Origin: CAZLYF01 sp964586835
Lineage (GTDB): Bacteria > Bacillota > Clostridia > Christensenellales > Aristaeellaceae
Direction of reading: 5' to 3'
Assembly: GCA_964586835.1 (NCBI GenBank)
Contig: CAZPIC010000007.1
Span: 1-64,000, forward strand
DNA length: 64,000 nt
Below, piece after piece: positions 47,292 to 56,630 of this stretch (within the stretch, counting starts at the first letter, position 1; each line of letters begins with the position of its first letter). Both the position numbers and the translations under genes were made by a program. The notes under the pieces were generated by a model that was not told the origin of the DNA, ran no database searches, and saw only the letters and a program-made list of their open reading frames with translations.

Positions 47292-48365
47292 TCAGGCGCC
47301 AAATGAAATGCCGATGTTCTTCGCGGCGATCACCATCTGGTGCCCGGGATCTATGCCCCTGGCGACCCCCGCGACGTCCTTCAGCTTGTTATGGGTGGTG
47401 GAATTCTCCTTCAACGCGACGGTCACCCCAAACATGCCATCGCGGATCAGCTGCGCGGCATGCACGCCAAAGCGCGTAGACAGCACGCGGTCATAGGCGC
47501 AGGGGGTTCCGCCTCTTTGGATATGCCCGGGGACGACGAACCTGGCTTCAACACCACAGATCTCCTGGATCTGCGCAGCGATCCTCGCGGCGACCCCCGG
47601 GAAGGCGTTCGCCTTTCGCGTAGCCTCACGTTCCCTGCGCTTCATGGACGCCTCGGCCTGGCTCATAGCGCCTTCCGCCACAGCAATGATGGAGAAGGAC
47701 TTCTTCAGGTTGGCTCGCGTGGTGACCACATCGGCGACCCTGTCAATGTCATAGGGAATTTCTGGGAGCAGGATGACGTCCGCTCCGCCGGCGACGCCCG
47801 CATAAAGGGCCAGCCAGCCGGCCTTGTTGCCCATCAACTCGATCACCATGCAGCGGCCGTGGCTGGCAGCCGTCGTGTGGATGCGGTCCACCACGTCCGT
47901 GGCGATCTCCACCGCCGTATGAAACCCGAAGGTGAAGTCGGTACCGTAGATATCGTTGTCGATGGTCTTGGGAAGGCCAATGACGCTCAGCCCCTCCTCT
48001 GACAACAAGTTCGCTGTCTTATGCGTGCCATTTCCACCCAGAACGACCAGACAGTCAAGCTTCATCGCGTGGTAGTTCTTCTTCATCTCGGCGACCCTGT
48101 CAAGGCCACCGTCGACCTCCAGCCGCATGCCCCGAAAGGGCATGCGGCTGGAGCCCAGGATCGTTCCGCCACGCGTAAGGATATTTGAAAACTGGGGTTG
48201 TGTCATGATCTGATAGTCGCCCTCGATCAACCCCCTGAACCCATCGCGTATGCCGATGACCTCCACATCAAACAGGGTATAAGCGGCGCGCACCACCCCG
48301 CGGATGGCCGCATTAAGGCCGGGGCAGTCGCCACCGCTGGTGAGGATGCCGATCCTTTTTTTCAT
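47292..48365 (-). CDS. pfkA: 6-phosphofructokinase
   Basis: The enzyme phosphorylates fructose 6-phosphate in glycolysis. The 357-residue protein has ILTSGGDCPGLNAAIRGVVR at 7-26, GGTILGSSR near 66, VVLGGNGTHKTANLL near 107, LPKTIDNDIYGTDFTFGFHT near 131-150 with the catalytic Asp, and IELMGNKAGWLALYAGVAGG near 176. GGNGT with PKTIDND matches the group III, mixed-substrate branch, where the donor may be ATP or pyrophosphate; the Gly after GGN favours ATP, the Lys in PKTIDND is found in both. AGGAGGGGCAC precedes the start. Confidence 0.94.
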   Translation of the reverse strand: MKKRIGILTSGGDCPGLNAAIRGVVRAAYTLFDVEVIGIRDGFRGLIEGDYQIMTQPQFSNILTRGGTILGSSRMPFRGMRLEVDGGLDRVAEMKKNYHAMKLDCLVVLGGNGTHKTANLLSEEGLSVIGLPKTIDNDIYGTDFTFGFHTAVEIATDVVDRIHTTAASHGRCMVIELMGNKAGWLALYAGVAGGADVILLPEIPYDIDRVADVVTTRANLKKSFSIIAVAEGAMSQAEASMKRREREATRKANAFPGVAARIAAQIQEICGVEARFVVPGHIQRGGTPCAYDRVLSTRFGVHAAQLIRDGMFGVTVALKENSTTHNKLKDVAGVARGIDPGHQMVIAAKNIGISFGA

Positions 48366-48395
48366 GTGCCCCTCCTGCCTGTGAGGCCAGAGTGG

Positions 48396-50168
48396 CTATT
48401 TGATACCAAAGACGCCCAGGACATTGCGCGTGATGGTCCGTCCGATGGTATAACCGGCACCACTGGCGCTGGAGCGAGCGACATTCTCAAGCATTCTCTC
48501 CGCCAGACCCTTTTCCTTCTTGGGCTCCTTGGCGGCAGTCGTCTTCGCTTTGACGGGCTTCTCTTCCTCCATCTTGGGCTCATACTGCCCCGTCTTCGGG
48601 TTGAAAACGAGCACCGGAGGCGGCGTCTGGACGGGTACCTGTGCGGGCACCTGTGCGGGCGGCGCCACAGTGGTCTCCAGCGCTTGCATGGGAACCGGCG
48701 CAGGCTGCGGCAAAGGCTGGGCTGGCACAGGAGCGCTGACCTCCCGGTCGACATAGGCACCCGTCTGCGGGTCAAACACCTTAAACGTCATGGCCGTGTA
48801 CACAGGCTGCTGCTCCACCCCGACCTGAGCCCCCTCATATTCCGGCAAAGGCATGAGAACGCGGCTGCGGGCAACGCCCTGGGTAGTAAACTTACCCGCG
48901 AGAAGCTCATAGGCGCTTTCCCTGTCAAAAGTTTCGTCATACTTGCCCTTTAAATCACTGGTTTCGATGATGGTCTGCCTGAGGCTGTCAGAGATAAATC
49001 CGATGCTGCTCTGGGGGGGCAGCACCTGAGCCCGCTGGGTCACCGAAGGCGAGCCATCCTCCGTAAGAAAGGAAAGGAGGGCTTCCCCCGTCCCCAGGCT
49101 TGTGATCGCAGTCTCCATGTCAAAGGAGGGATTTGTACGGAAGGTCTGGGCAACGGTTCGAATCACGCGTTGCTCCTGGGGCGTGAAAGCCCGCAATGCG
49201 TGCTGGACACGTGCGCCAAGCTGGGATAGCACCGTGGAGGGAATATCCCCGGGGTTCTGTGTGCAGAAAAAGACACCCACGCCCTTGGAACGGATCAGGC
49301 GGATGATCAGCTCTATCTTGCTGAGCAGTTCCCGAGGGCAGTCCTCAAACAAAAGATGCGCTTCGTCGAAGACAAAGACAAAGCGCGGAAGGTCCATGTC
49401 CCCTTGCTCGGGCAGCATTTCGTAAAGCTCGCCCAGCATCCAGAGCATAAAGGCCGAGTACAGTGCAGGCCTGAGGAAGAGCTTCTCCGCTGCCAGGATG
49501 TTGACCATCCCCTGGCCCGCTTCGTCACGCACGAACCAATCGTTGATGTTGAGGGCGGGCTCGCCGAAGAAGAGGTTGCCTCCCTGCTCCTCAAGAACGG
49601 CAACCGCCCGCTGGATGGCACCTATGCTGGCCTTGGTAATGTTGCCATAGTTGAGCGTGTAGCGCGAGGCGTTCTCCCCCGCGTAGGCAAGCATCGCCTT
49701 GAGGTCCTTCATGTCGATGAGCAGCAGGTTTTCGTCATCAGCGATCTTGAACACCAGGTGCAAAACACCGGACTGGGTTTCGTTAAGCTGGAGCATCCTG
49801 GCAAGCAGAAGAGGGCCCATCTCAGATACCGTAGCGCGCACCGGGTGGCCCTTCTCGCCGAAGATATCCCAGAAGGTCACCGGACAGGCACGGGGACTGT
49901 AGTGGGAGATGCCGGCGGTCTCCAGGCGCTCGCGGATCTTGTCGTTGAGCTCGCCCGGCTTGGCCAGCCCCGCCAGGTCGCCTTTGACGTCGGCCATGAA
50001 TACCGGCACGCCCAGCTGCGAGAAAGCCTCGGACAGTACCTGGAGCGTCACGGTCTTGCCGGTACCCGTCGCCCCCGAGATCAGCCCGTGCCTGTTAGCC
50101 ATCTTTGGCAGCAGACACACCGCGCCTTCGCTGGAAGTTCCAATCCAGATGGAATTGTCAAGCAGCAT
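48396..50168 (-). CDS. HerA-type ATPase, DUF853 (YjgR-like)
   Basis: The 590-residue protein has Walker A GATGTGKTVTLQ near 32-43, a conserved VFMADVKGDLAGLA near 56, and Walker B FVFVFDEAHLLFEDCP near 266-281, then IRLIRSKGVGVFFCTQNPGD. It is a member of the HerA/FtsK superfamily of ring ATPases; DUF853 proteins have no settled role. A Pro/Gln/Val-rich linker of about 70 residues (near 470-540) and a basic C-terminal helix follow the ATPase core. GGAGGAAGAAC precedes the start, and pfkA follows 30 bases after its stop. Confidence 0.88.
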   Translation of the reverse strand: MLLDNSIWIGTSSEGAVCLLPKMANRHGLISGATGTGKTVTLQVLSEAFSQLGVPVFMADVKGDLAGLAKPGELNDKIRERLETAGISHYSPRACPVTFWDIFGEKGHPVRATVSEMGPLLLARMLQLNETQSGVLHLVFKIADDENLLLIDMKDLKAMLAYAGENASRYTLNYGNITKASIGAIQRAVAVLEEQGGNLFFGEPALNINDWFVRDEAGQGMVNILAAEKLFLRPALYSAFMLWMLGELYEMLPEQGDMDLPRFVFVFDEAHLLFEDCPRELLSKIELIIRLIRSKGVGVFFCTQNPGDIPSTVLSQLGARVQHALRAFTPQEQRVIRTVAQTFRTNPSFDMETAITSLGTGEALLSFLTEDGSPSVTQRAQVLPPQSSIGFISDSLRQTIIETSDLKGKYDETFDRESAYELLAGKFTTQGVARSRVLMPLPEYEGAQVGVEQQPVYTAMTFKVFDPQTGAYVDREVSAPVPAQPLPQPAPVPMQALETTVAPPAQVPAQVPVQTPPPVLVFNPKTGQYEPKMEEEKPVKAKTTAAKEPKKEKGLAERMLENVARSSASGAGYTIGRTITRNVLGVFGIK

Positions 50169-50198
50169 TGTTCTTCCTCCATTTCTATCTTGTCGGGG

Positions 50199-51371
50199 TC
50201 ACAAACCACGACCCCTTCCTTCAGAAACCCTCAGGCGCGCCACAACAGCGACCGCGTGCGCGCTGATCCCCTCTTCTCTACCCTCAAAGCCCATCCCCTC
50301 CGACGTCGTCGCCTTGACGGACACCGCGTCCGGCGACAGGGAGAGTGCCGACGCGATCTTCTGCCGCATCAGGGGCACGTGCGCCTTCAAGCGCGGTTGC
50401 TGTGCCACAACGGTCATATCCACGCTTGAGGGATGGTATCCTTCCGTGGCGAGGAGATTCTTCGTCCGTTTCAGCAGTTCCAGGGAGGAAACACCGCGTA
50501 AGCCTTCGTCAGCGTCTGGAAAGTGGGTTCCAATATCCCCCAGAGCACAGGCACCCAGCAGGGCATCGATGAGCGCATGAACCGCTACATCCGCGTCTGA
50601 ATGTCCCATCAGCCCCTTCTCAAAGGGCAGCGTGACCCCTCCAATCACCAGTGGCCGTCCGGGAACCAGGCGATGCGCATCGTATCCAATCCCGACCCTC
50701 TGGGGATGCGCGGAAAGCAGGATGCGCTCCGCTTGGGCAATGTCCCCGGGAACTGTCAGCTTGATGTTGTCTCCCTCCCCGGGAACAAGGTACACGGGAA
50801 TGCCCGCCTTTTCAAGCAGGCCCGCATCGTCTGTGACGCTCCCCTCCGCCTTTTCCATGGCTTCAAGCAGGCGTGCCCTGTTGAAGCCCTGAGGGGTCTG
50901 GACTGCTCGGAGGGCATCGCGGTCGATGGTCTTTACCGCCAGGCCACGCCCATCCACTTCCTTCACCGTGTCCGTCAGCGGCAGTGACGGCACACCGGAC
51001 CCTCGTTCCAACGCGCTCGTGAGAACCCTTCCGACCAGTTCCTGGGACACCAAGGGCCTTGCCCCGTCATGAATGAGGACGGTGTCGCAGGTCTCCGGCA
51101 GGCACCCGAGCGCGTTTTTAACGCTTTCCAGCCTGTTTCTGCCCCCGGGACAGAAGCCTTCTATCTCAAGGCCGCAGGCAGCGAGCGTCTGCTCAAACAA
51201 AAAGCGCTCCTCCATCCGAACAACGAGAAGGATCCCGTCACAGGCTTCCCTGAAAGCCTGCACGGCCAGGCTGATCGCCGGAACGCCCGCGATTTCAATC
51301 AGCGTCTTGCTGTGCCGGACGCCCATCCTCCGGCCGCTACCCGCTGCCAGAATGACCGCCCAAACGCTCAC
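50199..51371 (-). CDS. ispDF: bifunctional IspD/IspF isoprenoid enzyme
   Basis: The 390-residue protein joins two MEP-pathway enzymes. Residues 1 to about 228 are IspD, which makes CDP-methylerythritol, with AVILAAGSGRRMGVRHSKTL and VLIHDGARPLVS. Residues about 231-385 are IspF, which makes the cyclic diphosphate, with VGIGYDAHRLVPGRPLVIGG, GHSDADVAVHALIDALLGAC, DIGTHFPD and VKATTSEGMGF. All zinc and CDP-binding motifs are present. The GTG start follows AGGAGGACGC and overlaps the DUF4364 stop. Confidence 0.96.
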   Translation of the reverse strand: MSVWAVILAAGSGRRMGVRHSKTLIEIAGVPAISLAVQAFREACDGILLVVRMEERFLFEQTLAACGLEIEGFCPGGRNRLESVKNALGCLPETCDTVLIHDGARPLVSQELVGRVLTSALERGSGVPSLPLTDTVKEVDGRGLAVKTIDRDALRAVQTPQGFNRARLLEAMEKAEGSVTDDAGLLEKAGIPVYLVPGEGDNIKLTVPGDIAQAERILLSAHPQRVGIGYDAHRLVPGRPLVIGGVTLPFEKGLMGHSDADVAVHALIDALLGACALGDIGTHFPDADEGLRGVSSLELLKRTKNLLATEGYHPSSVDMTVVAQQPRLKAHVPLMRQKIASALSLSPDAVSVKATTSEGMGFEGREEGISAHAVAVVARLRVSEGRGRGL

Positions 51372-51910
51372 GCGTCCTCCTGCTGGGACAGCTCCCGGAT
51401 GATAAAATCATAAATCCGCTGTGCGCTCTTCTGCCACCGGTCCCGAAAGCCGGCAGCCAGCTCCGCAGTGGGTAGGCTCATATCCAGCGACATCAGGGTC
51501 ATCTCCCCTTCCGAGACCTGCAGCGATACATGGTACTCGTTCCCCTCCCCGTGAAAGACATACGCGGACAGTTCGCGCTCACGCATGAAGCGTTCTCGAA
51601 ATGCGGGGGCTGCCCCGGCAATCCTGTCCACCGCGCTGGGCGCGGCCCGATGCAAAAAGAGCTTCAATGCCTCACGGCCACTGTCGGTAATCCGGTACAG
51701 GTCATCCGCGGCCTGTCGCGTTCTTGATACCTGGCCGGAACCCCTCAGGTCCACCAGGGCGGACTGCAGGTCGAAATAGTTCATGACATCTGTTTCCACC
51801 ATGAAGGAAATCAGCTGTAGGTTCCTGCATTCCCCCAGCAGGTGCAGCGCATGGAGGGTCAGCACCTTGCTCTCTACCTCGTCAAGGCGACGCCTTGGAA
51901 AATCTGTCAT
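51368..51910 (-). CDS. DUF4364 family protein
   Basis: The 180-residue protein begins with a winged-helix-like segment: LDEVESKVLTLHALHLLGEC, then RNLQLISFMVETDVMNYFDL, and YRITDSGREALKLFL. DUF4364 is a clostridial family of unknown function that looks like a transcriptional regulator. ATG 51910 is taken because AGGGAGGTCCGT precedes it; the upstream ATG at 51931 overlaps the helicase stop. It is coupled to ispDF by a 4-base overlap. Confidence 0.82.
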   Translation of the reverse strand: MTDFPRRRLDEVESKVLTLHALHLLGECRNLQLISFMVETDVMNYFDLQSALVDLRGSGQVSRTRQAADDLYRITDSGREALKLFLHRAAPSAVDRIAGAAPAFRERFMRERELSAYVFHGEGNEYHVSLQVSEGEMTLMSLDMSLPTAELAAGFRDRWQKSAQRIYDFIIRELSQQEDA

Positions 51911-51927
51911 ACGGACCTCCCTCTCGC

Positions 51928-54219
51928 TCATTTCAATGCGCTTGCCCAGAACTCCTGCAAAAGGGAAGCAATGTCACCTGCCGAGGCAGCGCGCCCAAGG
52001 CGGATGTGCCCTGGCAGCAGGGAAGCATAGCCCGCCTGCAGGTACCGGTCGTCCACCAGGAGCAGCGAACCCCTATCGCTTTCAGAGCGGATGACCCGCC
52101 CTGCCGCCTGGACCACCCTGTGCATGCCCGGATAGCGATAGGCAAGGTCAAACCCCCTCCCCAGCGTCCTCTCGTAATGTTCAAAGAGCAGTTCACGCTC
52201 CTGGTCCACCCCCGGAAGGCTCACGCCCACCACACAGGCTCCGATGAGGGAAAGCCCTGGCAAATCGATCCCTTCGGCAAAGGATCCCCCCATCACGCAC
52301 AGCCCGAGGAGGGCCCTCTTCTCCCGGCTGAAACGCCTGAGAAAGACCTCCCGCGCCTCGTCGTCCATCTCTCTGCGCTGGGCATACAGAGGCAGGGAGG
52401 GAAAGACACGGCTCAGGGTTTCCGCAGCAAGGTTCAGGTACGCATAGGAAGGGAAAAACGCCATGTACTTGCCCGGACGCGAAGCATACTGCGCTGCGAT
52501 CCCCTCACAGAGCGTGAAAACCGTATCGTCTCTTGCCCTGTAGCGCGTGTTGAGAGGAAAGACAAGCGCCCTTAGGTTTTCCTCGGGGAAGGGAGAGGGC
52601 AGCTCAAAGCAGGCGTCCTCCGAATCCCCTCCAAGGAGGTCCCGCATGCGCTCAAGAGGCCTGAGCGTCGCGGAAAACAGCACGCTTCCGGCCATGCGCT
52701 TCAGGCGTTCCCTCAGGTGTTCCGTGATGTTCAGACAGAACAGCTTTAGCGTGGGGAAGGCCTGGCTACCGCCTGACAGCATCCTGTACTGCCCAGGCGC
52801 CGTGGCCATGCGTTCCGCCGCAGCCAGGAAAGAACCCAGGTCCCTCAGGAGGGCCACCCGCTTCTCCGCCGCAGCGGACCCCGCCAGGGCCTCGCCCAGG
52901 GCCCCCGCGCAATGGAGAAGCCCCTCTCTGGGCGCCTCAAGCCCTTTTTCAAGCTCCCTCAAGGCCTTGATCAGACCGGTAGCTGTCCGGTATACCTCCG
53001 TCTGACGGCCGCGTTCCCGCCCTTCCGCACGGCGGACCTCGGCGACGGACGCTGCACTGAGGCTCCCCGAAAGCATGCTGCGGACGCGGTCTTCCAGGTT
53101 GTGCGCCTCATCCACCAGCAACGTTACGCGCCGCGGCGAGTGGAAGATCCTTCGCAGGAAGATTTTGGGGTCGAGGGCATAATTGTAATCACAAACGACC
53201 ACGTCTGCAATCTCACTTAAGGCGAGACTGAATTCAAAGGGACAAAGCTGCCGCCTGTCGCTTTCCTGACGAACCGCCTTCACATCCCAGGTTTCCCGCC
53301 CACCCTCCTCGAGCAGCGCGGCCCTTTCCCTCAGGTAGTGTCCCCTCGCCCTCGGGCAGATGTCCGGATGGCAGGCAACACCGGGCGTCGGGCAGACCTT
53401 GTCCTTGGCGCTCAGGTTGAGCACCCGGGCCTTCATCCCCCCCTCCCTCATGCGCTCAAGCTCACTGAGGGCCGCCATCTGGGCGGTCGTACGCGCGGTC
53501 AGGTAGAAGACCTGGTCTGTTAGCCCCTCTCCCAGTGCCTTGAGGGCGGGGAAGAGCACTGCGGCGCTCTTCCCCGTTCCGGTGGGCATGACGGCAAAGA
53601 GTTTCCTGCGCCTTAAGATGGCGGTATAGGCCTGAGCAGCCATTTCCCGCTGCCCTACCCTGAAGTTGTCGTAAGGGAAACGAAGCGCTGCAAGGGAGAG
53701 GTCCCGGGCCAGGCAGTGTGCTTGCAGCTGCGCCCGCCAGGCGGCATAAGGCTCAAGAAGCGAGAGGAAGTCCCGCCTGAGCTCCTCTGCGCTAAAGATC
53801 TCCCCATGGGAAGCGACAGGGTCGCCTTCCGGCGTCACATAGCTGAGCTTTAAGGCCACCCCCTCTAGCCCGTCCCGCTCGCAGAGCATATGCCCGTAGG
53901 ACTTCACCTGCATGAGATGCGATAAAAGGGGGTCGGCAGGGGCTGATCCCCGGGCCAGCTTGATCTCCTCGATCAGTGGCGGCTTGGCGTTCGGGTCGTA
54001 GAGATCCATCCGCCCGCTGACCACGAAGCGGAGCCCGCAGGCCTCCCCACTCCAGGAAAGCGCCGTTTCGACCTGCGCCGTACTCCTCTTCTGGTGGGCT
54101 GTGTGCCCCCTGCGCCCTTCATCAAGAGTCTGGAGCGAGAGAGGGAGGATGTCTTCCGTAAAAAAGGAATACTCTACCAGCTGCCGGACCGACACACGCT
54201 CCGAAGACTCGGAGGCCAT
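51928..54219 (-). CDS. Fe-S helicase of the XPD/DinG type with N-terminal PD-(D/E)XK nuclease
   Basis: The 763-residue protein combines a RecB/Cas4-like nuclease with an XPD-like helicase. Nuclease: Asp72 in VSGRMDLYDP, Glu85 and Lys87 in IEEIKLARG, and Gln104-x3-Tyr108 in QVKSYGHML. Helicase: Walker A MPTGTGKSAA at 211-220, four cysteines near 276, 283, 288 and 326 expected to hold a [4Fe-4S] cluster, DEAH at 370-373, FSATLRPL, GGSFAEGIDLPG and VVQAAGRVIRS. It probably processes branched or damaged DNA. It ends 17 bases before the DUF4364 start and begins 2 bases after the truA stop. Confidence 0.93.
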   Translation of the reverse strand: MASESSERVSVRQLVEYSFFTEDILPLSLQTLDEGRRGHTAHQKRSTAQVETALSWSGEACGLRFVVSGRMDLYDPNAKPPLIEEIKLARGSAPADPLLSHLMQVKSYGHMLCERDGLEGVALKLSYVTPEGDPVASHGEIFSAEELRRDFLSLLEPYAAWRAQLQAHCLARDLSLAALRFPYDNFRVGQREMAAQAYTAILRRRKLFAVMPTGTGKSAAVLFPALKALGEGLTDQVFYLTARTTAQMAALSELERMREGGMKARVLNLSAKDKVCPTPGVACHPDICPRARGHYLRERAALLEEGGRETWDVKAVRQESDRRQLCPFEFSLALSEIADVVVCDYNYALDPKIFLRRIFHSPRRVTLLVDEAHNLEDRVRSMLSGSLSAASVAEVRRAEGRERGRQTEVYRTATGLIKALRELEKGLEAPREGLLHCAGALGEALAGSAAAEKRVALLRDLGSFLAAAERMATAPGQYRMLSGGSQAFPTLKLFCLNITEHLRERLKRMAGSVLFSATLRPLERMRDLLGGDSEDACFELPSPFPEENLRALVFPLNTRYRARDDTVFTLCEGIAAQYASRPGKYMAFFPSYAYLNLAAETLSRVFPSLPLYAQRREMDDEAREVFLRRFSREKRALLGLCVMGGSFAEGIDLPGLSLIGACVVGVSLPGVDQERELLFEHYERTLGRGFDLAYRYPGMHRVVQAAGRVIRSESDRGSLLLVDDRYLQAGYASLLPGHIRLGRAASAGDIASLLQEFWASALK

Positions 54220-54221
54220 GC

Positions 54222-54977
54222 TCAGCCTCCGTCCTCGTACAGCACCCGCGTGAGCTCCAGCCCCCTGGCGGGCGCTGTCGGCCCCAGCTGAAGCCTGTTA
54301 CCGCTGTGAAAAGCCCTCTCAAAAGCGCCACCGTCCAGCCTGCCCAGGCCGATGGCGATCAGCGTACCGGCAATGATGCGCACCATGTTATACAAAAAGG
54401 CGTCTCCCCGCACAAAGAGGGCGATCTCGTCTCCCTGGGGGCAGACTTCCACGGCGGAAAGCGTGCGCAGCGTGCTGCGGGCTTCGCCGCCTGCTGCCTC
54501 AAAAGCCTTGAAATCATGCCGTCCCAGCAGGACAGGGCAAGCACTGCCCATCGCGCCTGCATCCAGCGGCAGCGGGACGTGGGCGCAAAAAGGGTCCCTG
54601 AGGGCGCTGGCATGCCTGCGGTTGAAAATGCGGTAGGTATACTCCTTGCCCTGGGCTGAAAACCGGGCGTGAAAGCCCGGCGGCACCTCCCGCGAGGCGC
54701 TGACGCGGATATCCCTGGGGAGCAGCGTATTGAGTACAAAGGGATACTTGTCCGAGGGGACCCCGCTGTGCGCATCAAAATGCGCGTTCTGGCCCAATGC
54801 GTGCACGCCTGCGTCCGTGCGGCTGGCGCCGGTAAGAGGCCGCCTTGTCCCCTCAACTTTTTCCAACGCCCTCTCCAGCACCTCCTGCACGCTCAGACCG
54901 TTCTCCTGCTTCTGCCAACCGCAGTACCGGGTCCCCACGTATTCCAGGGTCAGCAGGATGCGCCTCGCGGCTTTCAC
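54222..54977 (-). CDS. truA: tRNA pseudouridine synthase A
   Basis: TruA modifies uridines 38-40 of tRNA. The 251-residue protein has LTLEYVGTRYCGWQKQENGL near 9-28, GASRTDAGVHALGQ near 50-63 with catalytic Asp55, YTYRIFNRRHASALRDP near 112, and the C-terminal FLYNMVRIIAGTLIAIGLGR. The GTG start overlaps the ecfT stop, and the ecfA1-ecfA2-ecfT-truA order is the standard Bacillota arrangement. Confidence 0.96.
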   Translation of the reverse strand: MKAARRILLTLEYVGTRYCGWQKQENGLSVQEVLERALEKVEGTRRPLTGASRTDAGVHALGQNAHFDAHSGVPSDKYPFVLNTLLPRDIRVSASREVPPGFHARFSAQGKEYTYRIFNRRHASALRDPFCAHVPLPLDAGAMGSACPVLLGRHDFKAFEAAGGEARSTLRTLSAVEVCPQGDEIALFVRGDAFLYNMVRIIAGTLIAIGLGRLDGGAFERAFHSGNRLQLGPTAPARGLELTRVLYEDGG

Positions 54978-55777
54978 ACCAGCGCCTCTGTCAGGAGGAC
55001 GGCCGCGATCAACAGGGCAAGGGTGGCCAGGGCAATGAAATCGCTCCTGTCCATCTTCAGCACGCGCAGCCTGGTGCGTCCCTCGCTCCCCCGATAGCAG
55101 CGCGCCTCCATGGCCATCGCCAGCTCGCCCGCGCGGCGAAAGGCGCTGACAAACAGCGGCACCAGCAGCGGGATCATCGCCCTGGCCCGGTTTTTCAAGC
55201 TTCCCGATGCAAAATCGGCCCCGCGCGCTGTCTGGGCTTTCATGATCTTGTCGGCTTCCTCCGTGAGCGTAGGGATAAACCTGAGCGCGATGGTCATCAT
55301 CATCGCCATCTCGTGAGAAGGGAAGCGAAATACCTTCAGCGGCGAGCTTAGGCTTTCGATCCCGTCGGTGAGCGTCACAGGCGAGGTGGTCAGTGTCAGT
55401 ATGCTGCTACCCGTGACCAGAAATACGAGCCTGAGAGAAAAGTGCATCGCGTTCATAAAGCCGTCCTCGGTCACGCTGAGGAACGCCCAGCGAAAGAGGA
55501 CCCTTTCTCCACTACCGAAAAAGAGGTTGAGCACGAAGGTCAGTATCAGAAGGAAGCGCAGGGGACGAAGGCTCCTGATCATCATCCTGGCGGGCAAAGT
55601 GCTCAAGCCCGCCGCAAGGACGATATACGCAAGCACTGGCAGGTAGCCAAGGGGGGATTTCACCAGAAAGACCGCGGCAATGAACCCCACGGTCAGGAGG
55701 ATCTTCATCCTGGGGTCCAGCCTGTGCACGGGGCTCTCGACCGGGTAGTATTGCCCGAGGGTGATGTCACGTAGCAT
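54974..55777 (-). CDS. ecfT: ECF transporter transmembrane component EcfT
   Basis: EcfT couples the two ATPases to vitamin- or metal-binding S components in ECF importers. The 267-residue protein has five or six membrane helices, LDPRMKILLTVGFIAAVFLV near the start, and two Ala-Arg-Gly coupling motifs, QTARGADFASGS near 178-189 and AMEARCYRG near 222-230. The start at 55777 follows GGGAGGTTGTCAGC. No S component is encoded in the window, so it probably serves several encoded elsewhere. Confidence 0.95.
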   Translation of the reverse strand: MLRDITLGQYYPVESPVHRLDPRMKILLTVGFIAAVFLVKSPLGYLPVLAYIVLAAGLSTLPARMMIRSLRPLRFLLILTFVLNLFFGSGERVLFRWAFLSVTEDGFMNAMHFSLRLVFLVTGSSILTLTTSPVTLTDGIESLSSPLKVFRFPSHEMAMMMTIALRFIPTLTEEADKIMKAQTARGADFASGSLKNRARAMIPLLVPLFVSAFRRAGELAMAMEARCYRGSEGRTRLRVLKMDRSDFIALATLALLIAAVLLTEALV

Positions 55778-56630
55778 GCTGACAACCTCCCGCAAGAAGT
55801 GCAACGAGCGCCTCTGTCATTTCCTCGGGAAGATAGCACTCGGGCACGGGGATCCCACTTGTCCTGAGCATCCCGGCCAGCTTGCTCACCTGAGGCACAT
55901 CCAGCCCCATGGCGGTCAGGCGGTCGACCTGCGAAAAGATTTCGCGGGGCGCGCCGGTCATGACAACCGTTCCCTTCTCCATCACCGCGATACGCGTCGC
56001 TAGGCGAGCTACGTCGTCCATGCTGTGGGAGATCATGACTACGGTGACGCCTTCTTCATGCAGACGCCGGATATCGCCCATGAGATAGTCGCGCCCGCGG
56101 GGATCCAGCCCGGCCGTTGGCTCATCCAGCACCAGGATGCGCGGCCGCATGGCCAGTACCCCAGCCAGCGCGACGCGACGCATCTGTCCGCCGGAGAGTT
56201 CAAAGGGCGACTTCTCCGCGATCTCCTCATACGAAAGGCCCATCAACTCCATGGCCGTGCGGACGCGGCTGTCCGTCTCCAGGTCGGAAAGCCCCATGTT
56301 CCGAGGCCCGAAGCCTATATCTTTGGCGACAGTCTCCTCAAAAAGCTGGTGTTCCGGATACTGAAAGACAAGCCCCACCTGAAAACGGATCGCCCGCCTG
56401 TCCGTTTCCTTCGCGTTGATGTCCACACCATCCAGCAAAACTCTCCCCTCGGTCGGGCGCAGCAGAGCGTTGAGATGCTGGGCCAGGGTGGACTTGCCCG
56501 ACCCCGTATGCCCGATGATCGCCAGCACCTCGCCGTCCTCCACCTGCAGGTTGGCGTTGCGGATCGCCGTGGCCTGAAACGGACTCCCGGGCTGATAGGT
56601 GTGCGTTAGCTGTTCGACGGTGATGGGCAT
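55767..56630 (-). CDS. ecfA2: ECF transporter ATPase EcfA2
   Basis: The 287-residue ATPase has Walker A GHTGSGKST at 40-48, the Q-loop VFQYPEHQLFEETVAKDIGF near 88, signature ELSGGQMRRVALAG near 143, Walker B ILVLDEPTAGLDP near 163 and the switch histidine ISHSMDD. The PEHQLFEET motif identifies the A2 subunit. It overlaps ecfA1 by 25 bases and ecfT by 11 bases. Confidence 0.95.
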   Translation of the reverse strand: MPITVEQLTHTYQPGSPFQATAIRNANLQVEDGEVLAIIGHTGSGKSTLAQHLNALLRPTEGRVLLDGVDINAKETDRRAIRFQVGLVFQYPEHQLFEETVAKDIGFGPRNMGLSDLETDSRVRTAMELMGLSYEEIAEKSPFELSGGQMRRVALAGVLAMRPRILVLDEPTAGLDPRGRDYLMGDIRRLHEEGVTVVMISHSMDDVARLATRIAVMEKGTVVMTGAPREIFSQVDRLTAMGLDVPQVSKLAGMLRTSGIPVPECYLPEEMTEALVALLAGGCQHAT

